Positions 10,706-22,616 of a DNA stretch of 64,000 nucleotides are shown one piece after another (position 1 is the stretch's first letter; each line of letters begins with the position of its first letter). This stretch comes from Nemania diffusa (lineage: Eukaryota; Ascomycota; Sordariomycetes; Xylariales; Xylariaceae): the NCBI GenBank assembly GCA_038501195.1, contig JBBPUQ010000001.1, forward strand, positions 4,712,001-4,776,000, given 5' to 3'. The notes beneath the pieces are model-generated. The model was not told where the DNA came from. It worked only from the letters and a program-made list of their open reading frames with translations, and made no database searches. The translations under genes and the position numbers were made by a program.

Positions 10706-12205
10706 ATGTCTCTAGAGACTCAGCCACAGCAGCACAAGCGCTACACGCGCATCCGAATTCATGACGAGGATGATTTTAGAAAGTTATATCCTCTCATTAT
10801 GGACTACATCAGAGACCCTGGCCTTGCATCAAGCGTCAAAGAATTCGTCTTTCGTTCGCATCTGCGCCGGCACGAGATGTATTTGCGCAAGACGAATCGA
10901 CCAGAGGTATTGAGGGCTGAAGAAAACGCCCGAGATATATCCCGGGAACACTCCATCGCCCAATTGGTAACAAGCCTTGGTATCGAAGAGTCGAAGAAAT
11001 CCGAGTGGATCAGGATCCTGACTTGGATGAAGCCCGAGCTCGTCGCCGCCCGCGAGGAGGCCTTAGCCGGCGACCAGAGATCATTTGAGGTCTCGCCCTT
11101 CTATAGGCAACGCAACACACTCTTTGCCCACTACGCGGCCGCAGTCCTTCTGATGATATGTCCTAATATCGAGATTCTTAAATACGAAGAAGGCAGTAGG
11201 ATTGTCGAGGACATCCTTCGTCGTAACAACTACGGTTTGCTTCCCGCAGCACATTTGCAGAAGCTCCGGGATGTTACTCTTCTTCCCACGACCGACATGG
11301 TCCTAGGAGATGAAAGGTTCTACGTCAATCTCGATATCTTGGCTATGTTGCGATTGTTCCATCGGCTCCCGGTCATAGAAAGCGTGTCTACAGATGGGGT
11401 AGGACCGAACAACGACGGTGGATATGTCGGACAATTTCCACCTGCAACTTCAAATCTGAAGAGGATTCGTGTTGGCCATTCCCTGTATGGAGACGACGTC
11501 ATTGGCTCTTTAATCGGAGTGCCCAAACGTCTAGAAGAGTTCACTCTCACCACTGGCGGTCGGAATAGTTCAGACGGCGGCTACCCGATCACATCCGCAA
11601 AGAACATCGGAAAGGCTCTGTACCAGCACAAGTCATCACTGCGTAAGATTGATATTGATATCGATGCGTATCTCGATGACCGTGAGCAGAGTGATGACGA
11701 GCAAAGTGACGACGAGCAGAGCGACGATGAGTACGAGGATGATAGGGACCCGTGGTATCATAGAGATCAGGAGATCAGCTCGGAGCCCTCGACAACTCAG
11801 GTTCAAAACACGCGAGAATACAGAACGACAATAGGGTCTATGCATGACTTCGAGTCGCTGACACACCTCAGTATCGGCATCAGGCTTCTGCTAGGCCGCC
11901 AACGTCGCTTCGGCACGATGGAGAGGGAGCGTAAGGACGCTCCCTTCAGACTAGTTGACGCTCTACCAAAATCGCTCGAGTACCTGCTGATCCGAGGATA
12001 TGAGAGAGGCATGGTGCCACGGCACGATATGCAGATTGACGAGTTCTTGCTCTCCAGGCAGCATTGCTTGCCATCGTTGACAGAACTGCACGGTATAGAC
12101 GAGACGATCCCTATCGCGCTATCAGTTGAAAGCCCGGATGAGAATGTTGATGACCTTTGGAAACCGGAGATCTCGAACGATGACTGGGTAGAGGCGCATA
12201 GTTGA
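10706..12205 (+). CDS. LRR / F-box-like fungal protein of unknown function
   Basis: A single-exon 499-aa protein. The body looks like the leucine-rich, irregular repeat proteins that fungi often carry as F-box family members. It has spaced LxxLxxL-type segments such as LQKLRDVTLL, LEEFTLTT, LTHLSIGIRLL and SLEYLLIRG, and a region TLFAHYAAAVLLMICPNIE typical of these proteins. I see no clear F-box at the N-terminus, so a role in ubiquitin ligation is not claimed. An acidic low-complexity segment contains EQSDD repeated three times (residues ~327-341; 15-nt units at 11684-11728) followed by EYEDD. The gene is the last one before the transposon island, whose left edge lies 788 bp past its stop. 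Confidence 0.7.
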   Translation: MSLETQPQQHKRYTRIRIHDEDDFRKLYPLIMDYIRDPGLASSVKEFVFRSHLRRHEMYLRKTNRPEVLRAEENARDISREHSIAQLVTSLGIEESKKSEWIRILTWMKPELVAAREEALAGDQRSFEVSPFYRQRNTLFAHYAAAVLLMICPNIEILKYEEGSRIVEDILRRNNYGLLPAAHLQKLRDVTLLPTTDMVLGDERFYVNLDILAMLRLFHRLPVIESVSTDGVGPNNDGGYVGQFPPATSNLKRIRVGHSLYGDDVIGSLIGVPKRLEEFTLTTGGRNSSDGGYPITSAKNIGKALYQHKSSLRKIDIDIDAYLDDREQSDDEQSDDEQSDDEYEDDRDPWYHRDQEISSEPSTTQVQNTREYRTTIGSMHDFESLTHLSIGIRLLLGRQRRFGTMERERKDAPFRLVDALPKSLEYLLIRGYERGMVPRHDMQIDEFLLSRQHCLPSLTELHGIDETIPIALSVESPDENVDDLWKPEISNDDWVEAHS

Positions 12206-12992
12206 ACGGAGGGTGACGAAGGGCGAGTTAGGATGCATTCTGCTTGAGGCTCATTGCAAGAACTACACGTCTACGCTTTGCGTATAAATCTACTATTTTC
12301 CTTAGCTCATTAGTTCCAAGTTGTTTTAGGATCTTGTTATCAGCACATCCTGCCTGGTGTGTACAATAAATAGTGAAAATCCGAGGCTTTTGTAGTCTTA
12401 ACCACACTTCTGTAGATGATTGATATAATAAGCTATCGCATTCTGAACGTAGTATTTATTTTCAAAAACAGTTTAGTATTATGCAGTTGTGTTACGTACA
12501 CCCTGTGATTGATATTTACAGTAAATCTTGGTTCGGATAAAAACGGGAACTTTTCGGTTCACAACGGTGTAACCGCGTGGGTATTTATTTACGGTGCGCA
12601 TTGGACCCCTATTCTGCAACTTGTTGAATTTTGGTCACTTTGGCTTATGCAAAAGTGGGCTCTGCCTAGCTGATCTATCAGGTGCTCTAAGCACAAGGCT
12701 ATTACATAGAGCTTTCCACACCTATAGACTGGTATGACCCGGGACTGTACCTAACCTAAAGTAGGTGCCGTTGTGGGCTGAAGCTGTCGCAGCCACTGGA
12801 TTAACCTTAAGGTTTCGGTAGGGGCCACCCTGGATAGGACTCTGTACACCAACATACGTACATACCTATATACATATGTATGTGGGTTTTAAGTTTTACC
12901 AAATGTTAAGTATGCAGCAAACTAGGCTTAGCGCACTTGCCGCTTTTTCTCAGGCTCGACTCAGTTAGTCATCAGTCAGGTGACAGAGGAGC
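12206..12992. other. Spacer between LRR-like gene and transposon island
   Basis: Non-coding, normal base composition. It ends with GGAGC at 12988-12992, the left target-site duplication of the retrotransposon. No gene was recognised. Confidence 0.45.
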
Positions 12993-13185
12993 TGTTAGAA
13001 ATATAGGGGGTAAATTGGGCCCTGTATTTTGGTGCTGGAGGGATTTAACCAGAAGGGGGTACTTTCTGCTTCAAGGGGTTTTACCTATGTACTTATTTTG
13101 TATGTTAGAGAAAAATCTCTTAAAACAGCGGAGATAATAACAACAATATTAAATCAATTAATTAAAAAAAAGTTTATTTTTAATA
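12993..13185. repeat. Left LTR of the outer element (193 bp)
   Basis: Starts TGTTAGAAA after the target duplication and ends TTTTTAATA, the mutated form of TTTCTAACA. It aligns without indels to 52880-53072. The outer (left) part keeps its G and C residues, for example GGGGG at 13006-13010; the inner part shows C-to-T and G-to-A changes. Confidence 0.9.
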
Positions 13186-14746
13186 ATTAAAAGTTTTATA
13201 TATTTTTTAAGTTAAAACTAAAGTTATTTATAATAAAATAATAATTTAATTAATTAAATAAAATAATTAATAATAATTTTATTTTTTTTATTAAATAAAA
13301 AAACTTTTATTAATAAAATAAAAAGTTTTTATTAAAAATATTATAATTAAAAATTAAAAAATTTATTTAATATAAAAATAAAAAATTTTTAAATTATAAA
13401 GTTTTTAAAACTTAAATTTATTAATTATTTTTATAATTTTATAAATTAATTTAAATTAATTTAAAAAGTTTTATTTAAAATTTTATAAATAAAAAAAAAC
13501 AATAATAAATTTATTATAAAAATTATAAATTTAATAATTAAAAAAAAACAGTTTTTAATATTAATTAAAATATTTATATTTATATAAATAAAAAAATATA
13601 AGAAATATTATTATTAAATAAAAAAATTATAAAAATAAATAATTTTTATTATTTTTTAAAAATATAAATATATTATTATAAAAAATAAAAAATTTATTAA
13701 TTAATAATATAACTTTTTAAAAAAAATAAAAAGTTATATAATATTTTTTTTTTAAATTAATTTATAAAAAAATATATATAATTTTAATAAAAAAACTTTT
13801 TAATAAAATATTTAAAAATTTAATAATTTAAATTTTTAAATAAATAAATATAATAAATAAAACTATTAAATATAATAACTTTAATTTTAAAAATATTTAT
13901 TTTATAATAATTAATTTAAAAAAAGTTTTTTTAATAATTTTATTTAAATAAATAACTATTTTAATAATTAATTATTTAAAAATTATATAAAATAAAAAAA
14001 TAATATATAAAAAAATTAAAATAAAATTTTAAAAATATATATTTTATTAAAAGTTTTTATATTGTTATTTTTAATAATAAAAAATTAGAAAAAAATTTAA
14101 ATAAAACTTTTAATAAAATTAAAATTTTTTTTAAAAAAAATCAAATAAATTTAATAATTTTTTAAAAAAAAAACAAATTTTTTATATTTTAAAAAAAACT
14201 AAAATTAAATATTAACTTTTAAAATAATTTTTTTTATATAAAATATAAAATAATTTATTATTTTTAATAGTTATATTAATATTTTTTTTAAAATTAATTT
14301 TTAATAATTAATTTATAAATTTAAAAATTAAAATATTAATTAAAAAAAATTTTATTAAAAATTTAAAATTAATAAAAAAAATTAAAATTAAAAAATAAAA
14401 AATTAATAAAAAAAAAAAAAAAATTTTTTTAATTAATTAAAAAAACAATAAAAATTATATTTATATATTTTATTTATAATAATAAAATAATTTATTTATT
14501 AAAAAATAATATATATATATTTAATAAAATAAAATAATTTTATAATATTTAAATAATTAATTTAAAAAATTATATATATATTAAAAATTTTATTTTTTTA
14601 ATTTTAATTTATAAAAATATAAATATTAAATTTTAAAAATTAAAAAAATTAAAAATAATAAAATTATATAATATAGTTTATATTAAAAATATTAAATAAA
14701 TAAAAAATTTAATAAAATAATAAATTTATAAATAATATTTTATATT

Positions 14747-15027
14747 TATTAAATTAATAATTTAATAAAATTTATATATATATATTAAATATATATAATT
14801 AAAATGTAAATTAAAACTTTTATTAAATAATTAAAAAAATAAAAAATATAAAAATTTTATAAATATATATATATAAATAATTTATATATAATTTTTTTTA
14901 TTATATTTTTTTTTATAAAATATATATATAAATTAATATAAAACTTTAAAATTTAAAAATAAACTTTAAATTTTATAAATTATTTTAAATTTTTTTATAT
15001 ATATATATATAAAAAGTTTTATTAATA
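14747..15027 (+). repeat. F-family LTR, copy F-1
   Basis: 281 bp, starting TATTAAATTAATAATTTAA and ending TTTTATTAATA. It is followed by F internal sequence. Confidence 0.65.
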
Positions 15028-16246
15028 TTAATTAATAATTATAAAATATAATTATAAATTAATAAAATAAAAAAATAAAGCTTAATTATAAAATAACTTT
15101 TATATTTAATTTTTTATTTTTTATATAAAAAATAAATTATTATTTATATTAATTAAAAAAAAAAAATTTAAATTAATTATTAAATAAAAAAAGTTTAAAT
15201 ATTATAAAATTAAAGTAATTTTTTATATAATAATTTAGTTATTTTTATATAAAAATTAATAAAACTATAAATTATTTTATATATTTAATTTTTTAATTAT
15301 TTTATTTATTTATTTATTTATTTTTTTTTTTTATAATTATATTAAAATTTATAACAAAATTAATTATAACAGTTATAGCTATAATAGCTAAAACTAATTA
15401 TTTTAAATTTTTAAATAAAAAACTATATTTTTTTTATATAAAAATATAGTTAAAAAAAACAATATTAATATTTTTAAATAAAAAAATAAAACTAATTTTA
15501 AATATTAAAATATTATAATTAATTTAAATAATATAATTATTTTAATATAATTATTAATATATTTTATATAATATTTAAAAAAATATATATAATTAAAAAT
15601 TAAAAATAAATAATTTATATAAATATTTATAATAAATTTTAATAATTAAATAAAATTTATATTTATAAATATTAATTATATATTTAAATAAATATTTATT
15701 ATAATAGTTAAATATAATAAAAATATTAAAATATATAAAAAAATATTAAATAATTAATTTATATATATTTTTAAAAAATTTAATAAAAATAATAATAAAA
15801 AATTAAATAATAATATATTTATATAAATAGTTTTAATATTTATATTAATAAATATATTAAAATTAATAATTATATAAATAAATTTTTTAATATTATAATT
15901 AATTATATTAAAACTAATAATATTAATATATAATATAATATTTAATATAAATAATTAAATATTTAGTTTTTTTATATAAATAAAAACTTAAAAATTTATT
16001 TTTATTTTTAAAACTTTTATTATATATTTTATATTTTTATTTATATATAAAAATTAATTATATAAACTTTTTTTTATTTAAATTATTTATAATAATTTAA
16101 TTAAAATAATTTAATTTATTATATTTATTAAAATATAATAATTTAATTAAAACTATAATAATAAATTATATAATATATTATATAATAAACTTTAAATTTT
16201 TATTTTAATATATTGTTAATTTAAAATTATTAAAAAATAATATTAT

Positions 16247-16556
16247 TATTAAATCGATAATTTAATAAAACTTATATATATATATTAAATATATATAATT
16301 AAAATTTAAATTAAAACTTTTATTAAATAATTAAATAAATAAAAAATATAAAAATTTATTAAAATTTATAAAACTTATAAGTTTTATATATATATATATA
16401 TATAAATAACTTATATATAACTTTTTTAATTATATTTTTTTTTATAAAATATATATATAAATTAATATAAAAGTTTAAAACTTAAAAATAAATTTTAAAT
16501 TTTATAAATTATTTTAAATTTTTTTATATATATATATATATAAAGTTTTATTAATA
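16247..16556 (+). repeat. F-family LTR, copy F0
   Basis: 310 bp, starting TATTAAATCGATAATTTAA and ending TTTTATTAATA. It truncates the preceding F-1 copy. Confidence 0.65.
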
Positions 16557-18032
16557 TTAATTAATAATTATAAAATATAATTATAAATTAATAAAATAAA
16601 AAAATAAAAACTAGCTATTATTAAAAATAATTTTTATATTTTATTTTTTTTTTTATATAAAAAGTAAACTATTATTTATATTAATTAGCTAAAAATATAT
16701 TAAATTAACTATTAAATAAAAAAAATTTAATTATTACAAAATTAAAATTAATTTTATATAATAATTTAATTATTTTTATATAAAAATTAATAAAACTATA
16801 AACTATTTTATATATTTATTTTTTTAATTATTTTATTTATTTTATTTTATTTATTTTATTATTTTTTATAATTATATTAATATTTATAACAAAAATAACT
16901 ATAGCAATTATAGCTATAATAATTAAATAAACTTAAAATAATAAATTAATAGCTTTATATAATAAAAATAAATTTATATATAAAAATATAGTTAAAAATA
17001 ATAATATTTAAATAAAAATTTAAAAAAAAATAAACTAATTTTAAATATTAAAATATAACTATTAATTTTAATTAATTTATTAAATTTTTATAATTAATAA
17101 TATATTTTATAAAATATTTATAAAGTTATATATAATTAAAAATTAAAAGTAAATAATATATATAAATATTTATAATAAATTTTAATAATTAAATAAAACT
17201 AATATTAATAAATATTAGTTATATATTTTAAAAAAAATTTATTGCTATTATTAAAAATAACAAAAATATTAAAATATATAAAAAATCGCTTAAAAATAAA
17301 CTTTTATATATTATTAAAAAATATATAAATAAAAATAATAAAAATTTAAATAATAATATATTTATATAAATAGCTTTAATATTTATATTAAGAAATATAT
17401 TAGAATTTTTAATTATATAAATAAACTATTTAATATTATAATTAGTTATATTAAAATTAATAATATTAATATATATTTTAATATTTAATATAAATAATTA
17501 AATAATTTTTTTTTTTATTTAAATAAAAACTTAAAAATTTATAATTATTTTTAAAATTTTTATTATATATTTTATATTTTTATTTATATATAAAAATCGA
17601 TTATATAAACTTTTTTTTATTTAAATTATTTATAATAGTTTAATTAAAATAGTTTAATTTATTATATTTATTAAAATATAGCGATTTAATTAAAACTATA
17701 ATAATAAATTTTATAATATATTATATAATAAAGCTTGAATTTTTATTTCAATATATTGTTAATTTAAAATTATTAAAAAATAATATTATATAATATTTTT
17801 CTTTATATTAAAAAAAAAAATTAAACAGTATTATTTTAATTATATTAATTTAATATATAAATAAAATAAAATTTATATAATATTTAATAATTATTTTAAT
17901 ATAATAATTAATTATAATTAATATTAAATCGATTAAATTATTATTATTTTTATATAAATAAAATAAAATAATTTAATAAAAATAATATTTAAAATATTAA
18001 AAACTATAATTAATAAGTTTTAATTTATATAA

Positions 18033-18212
18033 TGTTACAGAGTAGAAAAAACTATAAGTTAAATATAATATAATAAATAGTATATAGCTAGTAATATATA
18101 TTATATAAAACTAAAGCTTAAAAAAAAAAAAAATCTTTTTTAAAACATATACAAAATAAATATATATAAATATATTAGTACTTTTTTAAATCTTAGTTTT
18201 TAGATTTTAATA
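18033..18212 (-). repeat. E2 LTR (3' LTR relative to its coding strand)
   Basis: 180 bp, TGTTACAGAG to TTTTAATA. It differs from the right copy mostly by C/T and G/A changes and by A-run length. Confidence 0.88.
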
Positions 18213-21200
18213 ATTATTTTTTTTTTTAGTTTAAATTATTTTTAACTTAATTGTAAAAATTAATTATAAATTAATTGATTTAAATATATAAATTAATTAA
18301 TTAATCTGTTAGTTTAATTAGTTAAAAATATAAACAATATATAGTTGTATATAAATATTTAAATATTTTATAAGTTATTAATTTTTAAAAATAATTTATA
18401 CTTTTGTTAATATAGCTTTATATATAAACAAAAATATATAAAGCTATAAGTTTACTAACTTTTTTTTTTTTTCTTTTTTTTTTTTTTTTTAAATACTGTT
18501 AATTTTATTAACTTTTATTTAATAAGTTTTTTTTTGCTATTTGTGCTTATTTTTAAGTTATTTTTATATTTTTTTTTTTTTTTTTATACTTTATTTATTA
18601 CTGCTGCTTTTAACATGTTTTTTTACTGCTAAACTGTTTATATTTGCAACTGCTAATTTAAACGTTAAAACAAACTTTAAACTGTAGTTGTTTCGTTAAT
18701 GTACTGCTTTTGTTTTAAGTGTTTTTATAACTTTTTTTAGCTTAAAAACGCTAAACTTTTAAAAATTTGCTGCTTTTTTAAAAATTTAAAAAGCTCTATA
18801 TATAGTAGCTGTTAAAAAAGCTATAATATTTACAAACTTATAAATAATTTTATTTTTGTTTTAGCTTTATTTTGTTACTAAAAAATTAGTTGTTTGTTAT
18901 AATAATATTTAATATAGTTTGTTTATATAAAATTTTAAAGTTTAATATTAACTTGTTTAATTTAAAACAAAAAAATAACAACGATTTAAGTAGTACTATT
19001 GTTTATAACAAAAAAAAAAGCTATATTTAGTATATTTTAGTTTAGTTTTGTTGTAAAATCGCTAAAACACAGTTTTATTTTTTAAAGTTCTTTTGCTGTA
19101 TTTTTTTTTTATATTATACTGCTTTTTGTTTTATTAGCAAAGTTTCTATTATAAAAATAAGCTGTTTTGCTTATATTTGTTGCTAATTCTAATATTAATT
19201 GCTAACTTTAAAACGCTGCTACTAAATACTAGTTTTTAGTTTACTAGTATAAAACTTTAGTTTAACAAACTATTGCTTTTTTTGCTACTAATGCTATAAA
19301 TAAACTATTTTGTTTATTTTTTACTTTTATTTCTAATTTAAATAAAACATTAATTAATATATCTAATATTGCTGCACTATTATGTTTTATTTGCAGTTTT
19401 TTAATATTAGCTATATAACTTAATTTTTAGCTATATATTATTTTATAAAAAAAATAAAAGCAATTTATTACAAAAACAATAGTAATATAAAACATTTTAA
19501 AGCTTGTAAAAAGTTTATAATGTTTTAAAATATTTTCAAATTTATTTTTTAAGTTTTTTAACAAAGTTTTATATATAGTTTATTAATAAAACATAAATTA
19601 TTATTTAAAAAAATAAGTTCAATTTTTATTATATAGACTTTTTTATAAAAGTTTTAGTTTATTTTATTTTATTAGCTTTTTCAACAACTTTAAACAATTA
19701 ATTAAAAAGTTTTTTTAGTAGTTTTAATATGTTTTTATTATAATACAATAAATAGTTTTTTTTATAGCTTTATTAGTTTATTTTTTTTATATTTTTTTTT
19801 TTTTTTTTAAAGTTTACAATAGCTTTAGTAATAAATATATTAATAACTAATACTTATTAATTATATTTAATTAGCTAGCTTTTTTATTTAATTTTATAAT
19901 ATAGATCTTTTTTGTAAGTATGTTTTTTTACTATATTTTTTACTTTTTATTTTATATTATTATTTTCTAAATTAAATATAAATAATTTATTTATATTATT
20001 AGCTTTTTAAAATTTTAATAATTAAACAAAAAATATATTATAAAAACAGGTATATTATACAAAAAAACAAAAACAATAAACTTACAAATTAACTTTACTA
20101 ATAATTTTAAATAATTTAATATATTTAAAAGCTAGTTTATAATAATATTTTTTAAACTTAAAATATTTAATTAACAAAACAACTAATTAACTTATTTTAT
20201 AGTTTATTAATTTGTACTTATTATTATAATATTTCGTTTGATTTTTAACTATATTTTATTACTGTTTTGTTAACTTATTTTTAATAGCTTTTAATTTATT
20301 TAATCGATTTTATATTACTAGTACTTTTTTTAAAATAAAGTTGTTTTTAATAAATAACTTAAATTTTAATATATAGGTATATAAAGCTTAAAAAAGTAAA
20401 ATATTAATAGTTGAATTAATTGCTAAATTTATAGCAAAAAAAGCTTAAAATAATAATTAAAGCTAATTAATTTGTTTAATAAAAGTAAAACATTTTAAAT
20501 AATATTTAATTATTTAATTTATATATTTTGTTTAATTATTAGTTTTAAAATAAAATATAACTAAATAACATTTTTTAATTTTAATATAATAATATAAATT
20601 AAACTAAAAACTACTAGTAAATATAAAACTTTAATTAATAATTATTTTAGTAAAACTTTTAAATTTATATTTTATTTTTTAATAAAATAAAATAGCTAGC
20701 TATATAGTTATTATAGTTATATAAACAAATAATAAATGTGTTAATTTAGTAAATCAGTTTACAATTATTAATATAAAATCTATATAACTACTTTTATAAA
20801 AAGTTTTTAATAAGTTAATTATAAAATCTATAAATAGTTTTTATATAAGTTTAATAAATATTAGCAAACTATTTAATTTGTTATATTTTTAGTAATGTTT
20901 TATTTTAAACTTAAAACAAATAATACAGCTTTTTATATAATTCTATATATTATATTTTAAGTTTTATTAGTAAAATTTTCTTTAAAAAAGTTCTAAAATA
21001 TACTTTTAATTAAAATAATTTATAAAAAAATTGTTATAATATAATTTAATTAGTTAAAAATAAATTGATTTTTTAAAAAATATATAAACTTTTTTGTTAT
21101 AAAAAACTAAAAAGTTTTAAATTAATTATTAACTTTTTATAGCTAAACTATTTTTAATTTATTTAAAAATTTATTAATATTTAAGATTTTTTTTTTAAAC

Positions 21201-22239
21201 ATTTTAAATTAGTAATTTAAAACTTTAATTAGCTTTTAAGTTTTAAATATTTTTTTTTATAATAACTATTTGTATTTATATATATATAATTAACTAAATA
21301 AAAATCAATTATTTAAAAAAATAATATTTAATATAAACTTTTTTAATTAATATTTTTAAATATTAATTTTTAATAGTTATATACTATATAGCAATTTTTT
21401 TTTTTAATATAAAAAAGAAATTTATATTAAAAAATATATTATTTATATAATTAAAACAGCACAAAAAAAAATTAGCTTTATTTTGCTTTTTTTTTTTATA
21501 TTTAATAATAAAGTTAAAAAAAACTAAATAAATATACTATTAAACTTACTTTTTATTTAATTTTAATATTTTTATAAAAGCTTAAAAGTTATTATAATTA
21601 ATTAATACTTTAATAAATAATTTATTTTTTTATAAATAGTAATATTAATACTTAAAACTTTTAATAATAGTTAGTATTTTTTTATTTAATATATTTTAAT
21701 TTAATTTTTAGTTAAAAAACTTTTAAAAATAAAATAAAACTAATTATTATTACTTTTGATTATTTTTTTATAATAAATTATTTACAAATATAGCTTTAAA
21801 TATATCAGTTTTTACTAATATTTATTTTTTAAAATCAAAATATATAAAAAAAATAGTTTGTTTAAATAAATTTTATAATTATTTAAAAATATGTTTTTTT
21901 AAATTATTTAAAAAAATTCGACTTTTTTTTGTTTTAGTTGTGTTTTTTTTTAAATATTAATATAATAAAACAACAACTAAAAAATACTTTTTAATAAAAC
22001 AATAATAAAAGTTATAAAATTTTAAAAATTACTATAGCTTATAACAAAAATTAAAAAAAAGCTATTTTTTAATAGTATTAATTTGTAAAAAATTTATTTT
22101 AATTCTTTTGTTTAAAATAATATAACTTAAAAATTTTAGTTTATATTAATAAAATTAACATTTAAAAAGTTTAACATATAGTTCAGCTTTTTAAAGTTTT
22201 TTAATAATATTTTAAATATAATTTATATATAAATTTTTA

Positions 22240-22616
22240 TTTAAAAAAAAAACAAACATATTATTAAAATATACTATATAAAAAGTATTTAAAATATTAT
22301 TAAATATTTTTTATATATAATTTTAAAAAGTAGTAAAAACATTATATAAACTTATAAGTATAACTAAAAATTTATAATATTTATAACATATATAAAATGC
22401 TATTTTCTATTTATTTTTTTTTTAAATTTATATATAATAATAAGCATTTTTAAAATCAATTTTTGAAAATATTTTTATATATATAATTTTATTTAACATT
22501 TCTAAAATAAATAAAAAAATAAAGCGATTTTTTTATAAAACTTTGTTAAATTTTTTATAATTAATACAAAAACATAAAGTTTTATTTTTTTTAAATACAA
22601 AAAATATTAATATTTT
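22240..22616 (-). pseudogene. Ty3/gypsy reverse transcriptase remnant of E2
   Basis: Read on the complement from 22616, a continuous frame of about 125 codons matches the gypsy RT core. It shows ILIFFVFKK (for the PxxFVxKKxG block), then LCFCINYKKFN (for RxCVDYRxLN), IFSKIDFKNAYY (catalytic motif A; Asp retained) and KFLVILISLYNVFTTF (for the FxxMPFGLxNAPATF block). The motif around 22260-22271 reads YFNN where active enzymes have Y-x-D-D, so both catalytic aspartates are lost. About six in-frame stop codons are present but no frame change, as expected from point mutation by RIP. The strand of this gene gives the orientation of E2. Confidence 0.88.

Noticed and set aside
12937..13137. 66-aa frame across the left island edge
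   Set aside because: It runs from unique sequence into the LTR and has no domain; the LTR structure explains the sequence.
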